Origin: an uncultured Dorea sp.
GTDB lineage: Bacteria > Bacillota > Clostridia > Lachnospirales > Lachnospiraceae
DNA length: 36,497 bases
Direction: 5' to 3'
NCBI GenBank assembly: GCA_910589275.1
Contig: CAJUTH010000036.1
Location: 1-36,497, forward strand
The position numbers and the translations under genes are program-made. The notes beneath the pieces are model-generated. The model did no database searches and was not told the origin of the DNA. It saw only the letters and a program-made list of their open reading frames with translations. Below are positions 1 to 7,877 of this stretch, one piece after another; the first letter of the stretch is position 1, and every line of letters begins with the position of its first letter.

Positions 1-65
1 CTAATTCTTATCAGAAAATCCTATTTTTCACAGACACAAGATTTTTTACAGCCTCCAATACGTAA

Positions 66-98
66 ACAGGACGGTTCATCTAAAATCAACCGTCCTGT
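66..98 (-). terminator. Putative terminator of PTS operon 1
   Basis: An 11-base perfect stem (ACAGGACGGTT at 66-76 pairs with 88-98) with an 11-base loop lies just past the last gene of operon 1. On the minus strand it is followed only by a short TTTAC run, so it is a weak intrinsic terminator or a transcript-stabilising hairpin. Bases 1-65 hold no frame or motif that I can support. Confidence 0.55.
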
Positions 99-159
99 AT
101 CTAAATTATTCCTTGATCATGTCTATATCCGAGTCTATTATCATTTAGAAATGAAACGC

Positions 160-669
160 TTACCGCTCTTCTAACTGGCGCAGATAATATCTCCCAAACC
201 ATGCTGTCCCTGCAAAACATACAAATTCAAACAGTATCCTGAGCAGCATGCCAAATTCGGATGCAGACGCTTCCACCCCGCCGGTAACGATGAAATATCC
301 GCAGCAAAATAGAGACACCGCAGAGATAAGGGAGCCAAAGGCACCGCTCTGCCTCAATCTCTCCGGCCCTTTTTTATACTGTTTCCAGGTAATGGACTCC
401 CCCATCAACAGAATCCGAAAAAGCGCCGTCCAAGAAAGCAGCAAAGGAACAATCAAAAGCAGCCAGCTAAGCAGTACTGCAATATCTCTGATACTATCAC
501 AAGAATAAGTTCCTGTCAGTACAAAGGCTCCCGTCATGCACACGACAGCGGCCACAGCCCCTCCCTTCATCATAGGGATTCGATTCACATCGCATATATA
601 ACGGTATACTGACTGTTCCTGTGAGTTGTTATTCCAGTTCTTTCTCTGTTCTATCCCTGTTTCAGCCAT
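160..669 (-). CDS. Small four-helix membrane protein, unknown function
   Basis: I do not recognise a family. The start at 669 is chosen because GGGAAGG lies about 9 bases upstream. The longer open frame, which reaches into the dehydrogenase gene, has no ribosome binding site at its first ATG. The 169-residue product has a polar N-terminus of about 35 residues and then four hydrophobic segments, at roughly residues 36-56, 64-90, 112-132 and 140-160. It ends in a short charged tail (RQLEER). It is the last gene of PTS operon 1, 56 bases after the short-chain dehydrogenase stop and before a hairpin. It could be an accessory membrane protein or a passenger gene; nothing in the sequence ties it to sugar transport. 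Confidence 0.7.
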   Translation of the reverse strand: MAETGIEQRKNWNNNSQEQSVYRYICDVNRIPMMKGGAVAAVVCMTGAFVLTGTYSCDSIRDIAVLLSWLLLIVPLLLSWTALFRILLMGESITWKQYKKGPERLRQSGAFGSLISAVSLFCCGYFIVTGGVEASASEFGMLLRILFEFVCFAGTAWFGRYYLRQLEER

Positions 670-725
670 AAGTATCATCCCTTCCCAGCCTCTTTTTCGT
701 ATTTTTTCTAGATCCCTTTGCTGCC

Positions 726-1487
726 TTAATAAGTTCTCCCGCCATCCATCAGGATAATCTGCCCATGGATATAAGCGCTCTCCGGCGATGCCAGAAAACA
801 AGCCAGATTCGCGATGTCTTCCGGATAGCCGAACCTTCCAATGGGAATCTGTGATACCAGTTTCTCTTTCGATTCCTCCGTAGGATACAGCGTATCAAAT
901 AATTCCGTAACGATCACCCGGGGCGCGATGGCATTTACACTGACGCCGTTTTTCCCAAGTTCTTTGGAAACCGTCCGCATCAAGCCGTGCTGGCCAGACT
1001 TGGAAGCCGCATAGTGGGCGCCTCCGCCGGTTCCGGTAATGCCGGAGCCGGAAGTGATAAATATAATCCTTCCTTCGTCTTCCTGCGTCTTTTCCGCAAA
1101 ACAATCATAAAAAGCCTTTACAGTATAGAAGGAACCACTCAGGTTAATCGCAAGTATCCGGTCCCACTCCGCAGCGTCAATTTCCGCAATGGTATGCTTC
1201 CTGCTGACTCCCGCATTGATGATAAGAATATCAATCCTGCCAAAGGTATTCACCAGTTCTTCCTTTGCATGGACCATGGACCCATAGTCTGATACATCGG
1301 CGGACACAAACACACAGGCATATCCCTTCTCTTTTAGTTCTTCCTGTGTTTTAAGGCCTGCGGCCTTATCGAAATCAATAATTCCAACCGCCGCCCCGCT
1401 TTCAGCCAAACGTTCTGCGATGCTGCGGCCAATCCCTTTTGCCGCGCCTGTAACTACGGCTGTTTTTCCCTTCAAACTTAACTTCAT
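726..1487 (-). CDS. Short-chain dehydrogenase/reductase (SDR)
   Basis: This is a classical NAD(P)-dependent SDR of 253 residues. The cofactor motif TGAAKGIG is at residues 13-20 and NAG is at 91-93. The active site reads N115, S146, Y159, K163 (YAASK), all intact. An acidic residue after the second strand (IIDFD, 37-40) suggests NAD over NADP. The start at 1487 follows AGAGGTG; the upstream in-frame ATG at 1526 has no ribosome binding site. The gene sits 40 bases downstream of the EIIB gene in a polyol-type PTS operon that also has a zinc dehydrogenase, so it probably oxidises the imported sugar-alcohol phosphate or a later intermediate. The substrate cannot be read from sequence. Enoyl-ACP or gluconate-5-dehydrogenase-like roles remain possible for this broad family. 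Confidence 0.9.
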   Translation of the reverse strand: MKLSLKGKTAVVTGAAKGIGRSIAERLAESGAAVGIIDFDKAAGLKTQEELKEKGYACVFVSADVSDYGSMVHAKEELVNTFGRIDILIINAGVSRKHTIAEIDAAEWDRILAINLSGSFYTVKAFYDCFAEKTQEDEGRIIFITSGSGITGTGGGAHYAASKSGQHGLMRTVSKELGKNGVSVNAIAPRVIVTELFDTLYPTEESKEKLVSQIPIGRFGYPEDIANLACFLASPESAYIHGQIILMDGGRTY

Positions 1488-1527
1488 ATTACACCTCTGT
1501 TTCTTAGAAGCGCTAGTATAACCCATA

Positions 1528-1800
1528 CTAGCTCAGTATCTCAATAATCTTCTGTATATCCGCTTCCACGCCGATTCCTGTCAGGAAAGACAATGCGCGG
1601 ATTACCGGAACCTTATCATGGGTATAACTTGTAGTTGTTACAACAAGGTCGGCCCCTGAAATCTTGGAATCAATCTCTGCAACCTTACACTGGATCACAT
1701 CCGCCTGTACATTTGCTTTCTGAAGCGCCTCTTTGATTTTCACACACACAACCGTTGATGTAGCAATGCCTGTACCACAGGCAACAATTACTTTTTTCAT
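1528..1800 (-). CDS. gatB: PTS galactitol-family EIIB
   Basis: This 90-residue cytoplasmic phosphotransfer protein takes a phosphate from EIIA on a cysteine and passes it to the sugar bound by EIIC. The phosphocysteine loop is ACGTGIATST, with the cysteine at residue 8, directly after the first beta strand, as in GatB and related EIIB proteins. The length matches the family. The ribosome binding site AAGGAG is about 10 bases before the ATG, and immediately upstream of it lies a four-copy 16-bp tandem repeat, described separately. EIIC is encoded just upstream and EIIA two genes upstream. The galactitol label is a family assignment only; relatives carry arabitol, xylitol and other polyols. Confidence 0.93.
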   Translation of the reverse strand: MKKVIVACGTGIATSTVVCVKIKEALQKANVQADVIQCKVAEIDSKISGADLVVTTTSYTHDKVPVIRALSFLTGIGVEADIQKIIEILS

Positions 1801-1814
1801 ACAATAAATTCTCC

Positions 1815-1878
1815 TTCCTAATGCTTTTACTTCCTAATGCTTTTACTTCCTAATGCTTTTACTTCCTAATGCTTTTAT
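1815..1878. repeat. Four-copy 16-bp tandem repeat between gatC and gatB
   Basis: The unit TTCCTAATGCTTTTAC (plus strand) occurs at 1815-1830, 1831-1846, 1847-1862 and 1863-1878. The first three copies are identical and the fourth differs only in its last base. The array fills almost the whole gap between the gatC stop and the gatB ribosome binding site. On the coding strand every copy carries AGGAAG, a purine-rich Shine-Dalgarno-like word. It is a candidate variable-number tandem repeat in a translation-initiation region. Confidence 0.97.
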
Positions 1879-1880
1879 CT

Positions 1881-3254
1881 TTAGACTTCCGTTCCCTCTG
1901 CTTCTGCAGCCTGAACCTTTACATCGTTTCTGCACAGATACCACATGCCAAAGTATGCAACAACCACTACAACCGCAGCGATCAGCATCGGCATATTAGC
2001 CGGGTCGCAGAACTTTGCGAATACCCATACTAGGATATGGCAGGATGCGTCGATTCCGGAAATCTGAGTAGCGCCCTCCGGGAATGCAAATCCAACGGCC
2101 TTGCCCATTGTGGTGGTAGCTTCCGCCAGATTCGTTGCGATAAAGAAGATCGCGCACAGCATAACGGAAGAGTTCAGCACGCTTCGTATAATATTTCCTC
2201 TGGATGCAACGACTGCCCAGATTACGGTAAATGGAAGTACTGCAAGGTCTGCGTATGGAAGCATTCTGTTATATGGAAGCAGGAATGCCAGCGCAATGGT
2301 AATTGGGATCATGATCAGGGATACGGTAACAACGGTCGGATGTCCGGTTGCTACAGCCGCATCCAGACCAATGTAAACTTCCTTGCCCGGAAATTTCTTC
2401 TGGATAAACTCACGCGCGCCCTCTGAAATCGGCATCAGGCCTTCCATAAGAAGAGCAACCATTCTCGGAAGAAGTACAAGTACCGCAGCCATATTGATAC
2501 CAGTAAGGATAATGGCTTTAGAATCGTATCCTGCCAGCGCGCCGATAATAATACCAAGCACTAATCCAAGGAACATCGGCTCACCCATAAATCCAAGCTT
2601 CTTCTTTAAGGTATCCCCGGTAACATCCACTTTATTTAATCCGGGAATCTTATCCCAGATACGGTTCAGTGTATAGCACACCGGAGCCCATGCAACCGTC
2701 TCTGCATGAGGAAGACATACACCCGGCAGTCCAAGGAAGGACCCTACCGCAGGAGCCGTCCAGTCGGCAAGCTTAAAGGTTACAATTGCATGGATCAGCG
2801 CACAGAGAATACACAGCGGAAGGCTTCCTGTTGCATAGTAGATCACGCCGCCTGCAAAAATCAGATGCCAGTAATTCCAGATATCCACATCCATGGTCTT
2901 TGTCAGGTTCAGAGCCAGCATAATGATGTTGACAATAAACAGCATTGGGATCAGCATCACCGCAATCGGCGTCGCCCATGTAATCGATGCCGCTACCGGC
3001 CAGCCTACGTCCAGTACGTTCAGATTCAGATTCAGCCTTTCAACCATAGCCTGAGCCGCTCCTCCGGCATACTCAGACAGCAGATTGATAACCAGATTAA
3101 TCCCGATAAAGCCTACGCCTACCGTAAGGCCCGCACGGAACGACTTAACAAAGCCCTGCCCCAGAATCATACCAAAAATTGTCAGAATTACAGGTAGCAT
3201 GGCACTTGCTCCAAGGTCCAAAATGTATTGGACAGCGTTTGTGATAATACTCAT
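1881..3254 (-). CDS. gatC: PTS galactitol-family EIIC permease
   Basis: This is the membrane transport component of the first PTS, 457 residues, the normal length for GatC/UlaA-type EIIC. It is hydrophobic throughout with about ten to twelve membrane segments. It has family-typical glycine-rich stretches such as GFIGINLVINLL near residue 50 and a GLPGVCLPHAE loop near residue 180. The region around residues 260-300 (LLMEGLMPISEGAREF, YIGLDAAVATGHPTV) is strongly shared with the second EIIC at 8577-9938. The start at 3254 follows AGAGG about 9 bases upstream. EIIA lies 56 bases upstream and EIIB downstream, so a complete EIIABC is encoded as three separate polypeptides. Substrate unknown; a hexitol or pentitol is the most likely class. 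Confidence 0.93.
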   Translation of the reverse strand: MSIITNAVQYILDLGASAMLPVILTIFGMILGQGFVKSFRAGLTVGVGFIGINLVINLLSEYAGGAAQAMVERLNLNLNVLDVGWPVAASITWATPIAVMLIPMLFIVNIIMLALNLTKTMDVDIWNYWHLIFAGGVIYYATGSLPLCILCALIHAIVTFKLADWTAPAVGSFLGLPGVCLPHAETVAWAPVCYTLNRIWDKIPGLNKVDVTGDTLKKKLGFMGEPMFLGLVLGIIIGALAGYDSKAIILTGINMAAVLVLLPRMVALLMEGLMPISEGAREFIQKKFPGKEVYIGLDAAVATGHPTVVTVSLIMIPITIALAFLLPYNRMLPYADLAVLPFTVIWAVVASRGNIIRSVLNSSVMLCAIFFIATNLAEATTTMGKAVGFAFPEGATQISGIDASCHILVWVFAKFCDPANMPMLIAAVVVVVAYFGMWYLCRNDVKVQAAEAEGTEV

Positions 3255-3310
3255 TTTCTCATCCTCTCTTTCTCTTTGTGTTGTTAAAAAGTATATAAAT
3301 CACGGACGGG

Positions 3311-3778
3311 CTATGCCATCAGCCCATCCATAATTTCCGTAATAGCATCCAAATCTTCTGCCGCCTTAATCGTATGCAGCACGGATACGTTCTGACAGGT
3401 CTCAACAAGCTGGGCCAGCATGGCGATCTGATCGTCCGGCTTTACGATGGCAAGCATAAAGATCACCTCCACCTGCACCCTGGCCTCATCGTCCCCCATC
3501 ACCACAAATTCAACCGGAGTCTCTAAGATTCCGCACATCACAGCCTTTTTATTGACATGGATGCTGTCCGTATGGGGAATTGCAACTCCGAGAGCCTCCA
3601 TAGGAAGTCCGGTAGGAAATACCTTTTCCCTCTCCTTGACGGCTTCTATATAAGATTCCTTTACAAACCCTTTCTCCACCATGACGGTTCCCATCGCCTT
3701 CAGTGTTTCAAATTTATCTGTTGTATCGACCTTTGCGACCAGATATCCTTTATCCAGATTTTCCTTTAATATCTGCAT
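3311..3778 (-). CDS. gatA: PTS EIIA, GatA / fructose-mannitol-type family
   Basis: This 155-residue cytoplasmic EIIA accepts phosphate from HPr and donates it to EIIB. The phosphohistidine lies in VAIPHTDSIHV (H69). The surrounding segment (ESYIEAVKEREKVFPTG, then the PHTDSIHV loop) is nearly identical to the EIIA of operon 2. The start at 3778 has AAGGAG 8 bases upstream. The gene follows the zinc dehydrogenase by 27 bases and precedes EIIC by 56, so co-transcription is expected. Confidence 0.93.
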   Translation of the reverse strand: MQILKENLDKGYLVAKVDTTDKFETLKAMGTVMVEKGFVKESYIEAVKEREKVFPTGLPMEALGVAIPHTDSIHVNKKAVMCGILETPVEFVVMGDDEARVQVEVIFMLAIVKPDDQIAMLAQLVETCQNVSVLHTIKAAEDLDAITEIMDGLMA

Positions 3779-3805
3779 GTTTTCTCTCCTTTTCTCTCCT
3801 TCTTT

Positions 3806-4855
3806 TTATCTGTCCTGCGGCTTGGAAACCTGTATGACTGCCTTTACTTCCTCGGCGCTCCTGCTCCGGCTAAAGCCCTCTTCCCAGTGATCGAGTTCTG
3901 TGATCATCGTCACGATCTTCTCCGGCGAGACAAGGCCTTCTTCCATAAGTTTCAACGACGTAACCCAGGAACTTGGCTTTTGGGTTCGGGTGCCCATATA
4001 GTGAATTTCCTTGGGAAAGAAAATTCCCACATTCACCTCGTTATAGTCTTTTGCAAACACGCCGATTTGAATCACTTCGCCTTTCTTTTTTACCAGCTCA
4101 AAAGAACGGTTCAGCGCCGGGATAGCTCCGGAGCATTCGAATACCTTATCCGGGCCAATGCCGTCTGTCATCTCATTCATGACTTCGTCCAGATTTTCTT
4201 TCATCTGATCCACAATCCGGTCAAACCCAAGCTTCCTTGCAACCGCAAACCGGCTCTCATCCTTTGTAAGCCCCGCAATCGCAACCTTTGCTCCCTGTGA
4301 TTTGCAGACCATTCCAGTCAGAAGTCCCATGGCTCCCGGTCCAAATATCAGCACCGTCTCCCCCTTCTTTACATGGGAAGTTTCCATGGCGCCGTGTACC
4401 GCGCATGCCAGCGGCTCTGTCAGGGCTGCCTGCAGAAGCGTAACATGCTCCGGCAGCATATGCACCCTTGCCTCGTGATTGATTACATATTCCGCAAAGC
4501 CGCCGTCCGCCTGGGTTCCCAGCCCCCGCCTTTTGGAACATAGATTATATTCCTCATTTTGGCAGTAACTGCATGTTCCGCAGGTCTCGAAGGTAGTCTC
4601 ACTGGTCACCGCATCTCCTTCCTTTATGTACTTTACGTCCGGGCCGGTCTCCACCACAATTCCGGAAAATTCATGGCCCAGAGTAACTGGCGGCTTATTT
4701 CCGGCATAATTACCTGCCCATGTGTGCAGATCGGACCCGCAGATCCCCGCGTAAACCACCCGGATCTTTACCAGATCCCCGGACACCTCCGGCTCCGGTA
4801 CTTCCCGGATTTCTAGGTTTCCCGGCCCTTTCTCATACTTCACTAAAGCTTTCAT
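3806..4855 (-). CDS. Zinc-dependent polyol(-phosphate) dehydrogenase, MDR family
   Basis: This is a medium-chain dehydrogenase of 349 residues, the size of GatD and sorbitol dehydrogenases. Catalytic zinc ligands are C39 (GICGSDLH), H61-E62 (GHE) and E147 (TEPLAC). Four structural-zinc cysteines are present (C92, C95, C98, C106, in CGTCSYCQN...C). The nucleotide-binding motif GPGAMG is at about 172-177. The start at 4855 has AAGGAGG 5 bases away; ATGs at 4870 and 4882 lie in or before that site. Coming directly after the regulator and before EIIA, it most likely oxidises the PTS product, for example galactitol-1-phosphate to tagatose-6-phosphate if this is GatD. Other polyol phosphates fit equally well, so no symbol is given. 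Confidence 0.9.
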   Translation of the reverse strand: MKALVKYEKGPGNLEIREVPEPEVSGDLVKIRVVYAGICGSDLHTWAGNYAGNKPPVTLGHEFSGIVVETGPDVKYIKEGDAVTSETTFETCGTCSYCQNEEYNLCSKRRGLGTQADGGFAEYVINHEARVHMLPEHVTLLQAALTEPLACAVHGAMETSHVKKGETVLIFGPGAMGLLTGMVCKSQGAKVAIAGLTKDESRFAVARKLGFDRIVDQMKENLDEVMNEMTDGIGPDKVFECSGAIPALNRSFELVKKKGEVIQIGVFAKDYNEVNVGIFFPKEIHYMGTRTQKPSSWVTSLKLMEEGLVSPEKIVTMITELDHWEEGFSRSRSAEEVKAVIQVSKPQDR

Positions 4856-4902
4856 TCTCTCCTCCTTCATGGGGCTCTCCACAGGATTCTATCCCGGGTG
4901 CC

Positions 4903-6939
4903 CTATCTTTTCACAGTCTTCAGACTGTCGATTGCTTCTAACAGTGACCGTTTATCGGGCATCTGATCCAGCATCTGCTTCGTTTTTTCATTTCCAAAAA
5001 TGATCATCACATCATACAGCGCCTGATTAATGCTCTCCGCGCTCTGGATACTCATACCGATCACATAGCGAACCGGATCATTTGCCTCATTGTGAAATTC
5101 CACCGGCGGCTTTAACCGTACCAGCGAAGCCGCTTCTTTCTTTACCCCATCCTTTCTGTCCGCATGGGGCAGGGCTGTTCCCGGCCAGATCACAATGTAC
5201 GGACCATGTTCCTTGATGGTATCCACCATAGCCTCGATATACTGCTCCTCTACCGCTCCGGTCTCATAGAGAAGCCTTCCCGCCTGCCTGACTGCAGATT
5301 CCCAATCCTCAGCCTGATAGTCCACCATAATCCTGTCCTCAGACAGCAGGTCATAAAAAGCTCCCTGTATATCCGCATCCACCGGATTCACGATGGCAAG
5401 CTCCATGCTCTGTTCCGGCTCCGCTCCTCCTTCCGACACCTCAAAGGCCATCCTCTGAATATCCGCCAAATCTTCCCTGTCCAGCATGGCGGAACGCACG
5501 ACGATGCAGGGAAGCTCTTCATTGTCTAAGGGTATTGTGGAAACGATCATCTGAGCCTTGCTGTTTCTGATTTCCTTTTTATTATGAACCGACGAAATGC
5601 TTACAATATCAATCATCTCGTCTAGCGTATGGAGCTTCGCCAGCATAAACTGAACCGTACCTCTCCCTGTCTCACAGATGAGCGCCACGCGGACCTTGCT
5701 GTTCTTCGCGCTTTCCGCTTTTTCCTTCTCCAGCACAGAGGCAAAGTAAAGAACCATAAAAGACATTTCGTCTTCCGAAAATTCTCCGCCGATATATTCT
5801 TCTAAGGTCCGGATATTCTCCCGGATAATCTGGAAAATCTCCGGATACTCTTTCAACAGCGATTCCTTTAAAGGATTTTTTAACACCTCCCCGGTCTGCA
5901 GCCGGTACACGGCCGACCTCATATGCGCAATCAAAAGATCATACAAGGAAAAGTCAAGATAAAAATCAATTCCAAAACAACTGGATATGTGATACAAAGT
6001 CTCCGCGATCAAAAGACGGATATCCAGAGCATTTTCTTTATGGTTCTTATCCTTCAAATAGCTTTTTCTCTTCAGACATTCGGTATAGTACAATAGTTCT
6101 GATTCCGGCACCGCTATCTGATACTCTTTCTTGATCTTTGCAAAAAGATTGCTGCTGAACACAAACTTTGAACTCTCCTTTAGCTCTCCCCATGTCTCCT
6201 CATAATAGTCCGGAAGAAACTGCTCATTTGCCGCCCGGTTTACGATCAGCGTCAGTTCTATCGCTGCTTCAAAGAAGGAGAAATCTGATAAAAAGGACTG
6301 TAATTCCTCTTCCTGCTGGATAATAAGCTGCTTCATGCGGCTGTATACATTCAGCTTATCCATCTGGTGAAGAAGCAGATTCCAGAAAGCCCCCAGACAA
6401 TACCCCGTCTCGTATTCATTGTCGTCTCCATTTACTTCTAGAAGCTTCAGGATCCCTTTGCGTATCTCAAGCTCTGGTACATTCACAATGTAGCCCCTGT
6501 GCACTTGGGAAATCAGCTTCATCCTGTTTTCTTCAAACCATTTCTTGATTTCCGGCAACCCACGAAGAAGAGTCGTTCTGCTGACTCCGATGGTTTCCTT
6601 TAACTGTTCCACCGTCACATATCCCTTCGCATTCAGCAGAATCATTACAAGAACTGCCGCCCTCTCATTTTTGGACAAATAATAGGTATAAAAGGTATGC
6701 TCGCATATAAATTTCTCAAACGCGCCCACATCCGGTTTTTCACCGGTTCCAACAGACAGCTCTCCATCTGAATCTAGGACAAGACCCGGAAGCCCATACT
6801 TCTCTAAAGCATCGTTCAACTCTTTGATATCCGCCCGGATCGTCCGTTCCTGTACCTTGTACTTTTCTACCAGTTCCGTAACATTCTGCCGGTTCCCTAA
6901 AACCAGCTCTCTCAGTATTTTGTTACTCCTCCTGTTCAT
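4903..6939 (-). CDS. PRD/PTS-domain transcriptional activator of operon 1 (MtlR/LicR type)
   Basis: This 678-residue regulator controls transcription according to PTS phosphorylation. The order is: an N-terminal HTH at about 1-45 (ELVEKYKVQERTIRADI), a second HTH at about 105-140 (VEQLKETIGVSRTTLL), two PRD domains at about 190-410, an EIIB-like domain at about 415-505 with C422 (CETGRGT), and an EIIA-like domain at about 530-678 with H592 (ALPHAD). In PRD2 the first-site histidine is present (H339, IAHMRSA). The second site reads FMVLYFAS with Tyr, and PRD1 reads LIVNRAAN with Asn. Fewer phosphorylation sites are therefore available than in textbook PRD proteins. As first gene of the operon it is probably autoregulated. 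GAGGAGG precedes the ATG at 6939. It is a full-length paralogue of the regulator at 10853-12910. Confidence 0.92.
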   Translation of the reverse strand: MNRRSNKILRELVLGNRQNVTELVEKYKVQERTIRADIKELNDALEKYGLPGLVLDSDGELSVGTGEKPDVGAFEKFICEHTFYTYYLSKNERAAVLVMILLNAKGYVTVEQLKETIGVSRTTLLRGLPEIKKWFEENRMKLISQVHRGYIVNVPELEIRKGILKLLEVNGDDNEYETGYCLGAFWNLLLHQMDKLNVYSRMKQLIIQQEEELQSFLSDFSFFEAAIELTLIVNRAANEQFLPDYYEETWGELKESSKFVFSSNLFAKIKKEYQIAVPESELLYYTECLKRKSYLKDKNHKENALDIRLLIAETLYHISSCFGIDFYLDFSLYDLLIAHMRSAVYRLQTGEVLKNPLKESLLKEYPEIFQIIRENIRTLEEYIGGEFSEDEMSFMVLYFASVLEKEKAESAKNSKVRVALICETGRGTVQFMLAKLHTLDEMIDIVSISSVHNKKEIRNSKAQMIVSTIPLDNEELPCIVVRSAMLDREDLADIQRMAFEVSEGGAEPEQSMELAIVNPVDADIQGAFYDLLSEDRIMVDYQAEDWESAVRQAGRLLYETGAVEEQYIEAMVDTIKEHGPYIVIWPGTALPHADRKDGVKKEAASLVRLKPPVEFHNEANDPVRYVIGMSIQSAESINQALYDVMIIFGNEKTKQMLDQMPDKRSLLEAIDSLKTVKR

Positions 6940-6961
6940 AGTTTCCTCCTCTTTACGAAAT

Positions 6962-7020
6962 ATTATAATACAGAGATAGAATACTCAAAAAGTGCCAAGA
7001 ATTACTCACAATTTGCAACA
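6962..7020 (-). promoter_or_regulatory. Promoter and candidate operator of PTS operon 1
   Basis: A perfect -10 box, TATAAT, lies at 6962-6967 on the minus strand, 22 bases before the regulator start. The -35 region is poor, as expected for an activator-dependent promoter. Upstream are two direct TACTCA copies (6982-6987 and 7003-7008, plus-strand reading) spaced 21 bp, two helical turns. Between and beyond them lie AAAAAGTGCCAA and ATTTGCAACAATTGG. The same arrangement with related words occurs upstream of the second regulator. Confidence 0.6.
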
Positions 7021-7074
7021 ATTGGTATTATTATCTGAATCTGAATAAAATAAAAGAAAAGAAAAAAAATAAGA

Positions 7075-7116
7075 CTTTTCATAACGTACAGCAAACCTGC
7101 TGCACGCCATGAAAAG
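7075..7116 (-). terminator. Intrinsic terminator of PTS operon 2
   Basis: The outer stem CTTTTCAT (7075-7082) pairs with ATGAAAAG (7109-7116). After a two-base mismatch, the inner stem CGTACAGCA pairs with TGCTGCACG around an AACC loop. On the minus strand the hairpin is followed by a long T-rich run (TCTTATTTTTTTTC). It sits 50 bases after the aldolase gene and before the operon 1 promoter, so it should separate the two operons. Confidence 0.8.
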
Positions 7117-7166
7117 CCTGTGAGACTATCGAACGTTATTGAATGATACTGAGATCTGTAAAATGT

Positions 7167-7826
7167 TTATTTTGGAAGCGCGGGCGTCCCCTGTCCATAA
7201 TGTCGAAAGACCTCTACTGCCCGCTCTACCTGTTCCGCGTTAAGCTCCGGTACCTGTTCATCCATGCTGAACGCAACGGAATAGGTCTTTGCCGCCTCTT
7301 CCAGATATACGCATGCGCACAGCGCCTGCTTTAAGCTCTCCCCCACGCTCACTACACCGTGGTGTTTCAGGATAACAGCCAGCCTGTCCCCGATATTTTC
7401 CACCACTTCCACACCCATCTGCTCACTTGCAGCCGATGAGTAAGGACATACCTTCACGCTGCCCCTTGTAGCGTTGGCCAGCGTTGTCAGATTGCAGGGG
7501 ATCTCATCCGTGACCAGCCCGACCCCTGTAGCATAGGGCTGGTGGGTATGAATCACCGCGTTTACCTCCGGCATATGCTTCAATATGTATAGCAGCGCCA
7601 CCGTATCCACGGACGGCTTTCTCTCGCCCTCGATCACATTGCCTTCTATATCCATTACCAGAACATCCTCTGGTACCATATCTTCATAAATCATGCCAGA
7701 CGGCGTTACCAGAATCTCTCCCGACGGCATACGGAGGGTAACATTTCCTCCGGATAATGCGATCAGGCCATAGCGGTCCATCTTGATCCCGGCTTCAATC
7801 ATCTCTTTCTTTTCCTGTTCAAACAT
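7167..7826 (-). CDS. Class II aldolase/epimerase (AraD/FucA family)
   Basis: This is a zinc-dependent aldolase or epimerase acting on a sugar phosphate, 219 residues. The start at 7826 is preferred because AAGGAG lies 12 bases upstream and the N-terminus then matches the family; an in-frame ATG at 7874 would add 16 residues with only a weak site. Visible motifs are LSGGNVT (25-31, phosphate binding), TPSGM (41-45), KPSVDT with D74, HTH with zinc ligands H93 and H95, and KHHGV with H155/H156. Asp in the KPSxDT motif resembles L-ribulose-5-phosphate 4-epimerases (AraD/UlaF). Fuculose-phosphate aldolases have Glu there, so an epimerase is slightly favoured. As last gene of PTS operon 2 it probably handles the phosphorylated import product. 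Confidence 0.85.
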   Translation of the reverse strand: MFEQEKKEMIEAGIKMDRYGLIALSGGNVTLRMPSGEILVTPSGMIYEDMVPEDVLVMDIEGNVIEGERKPSVDTVALLYILKHMPEVNAVIHTHQPYATGVGLVTDEIPCNLTTLANATRGSVKVCPYSSAASEQMGVEVVENIGDRLAVILKHHGVVSVGESLKQALCACVYLEEAAKTYSVAFSMDEQVPELNAEQVERAVEVFRHYGQGTPALPK

Positions 7827-7877
7827 CGTCTTATGCTTCTCCTTATTTTCCAGACAGCCGGCTGAATATGCCATATG

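Noticed and set aside
1..65. A truncated gene at the left edge
   Set aside because: No frame with a start or recognisable residues could be followed, and the bases lie past the operon 1 hairpin.
1815..1878. The 16-bp repeats as a CRISPR or group of promoter elements
   Set aside because: The copies are directly contiguous with no spacers and there are no cas genes, so they are a simple tandem repeat.
3806..4855. Firm naming of the zinc dehydrogenase as GatD
   Set aside because: Motifs show only a zinc MDR enzyme. GatD, sorbitol and arabitol dehydrogenases cannot be separated by reading motifs.
6981..7003. A sigma-54 promoter upstream of the operon 1 regulator (TTGGCAC on the minus strand)
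   Set aside because: The -12 element does not fit (no TTGC at the required spacing) and the regulator has no AAA+ domain of the NtrC/LevR type. The TATAAT box nearby is a simpler explanation.
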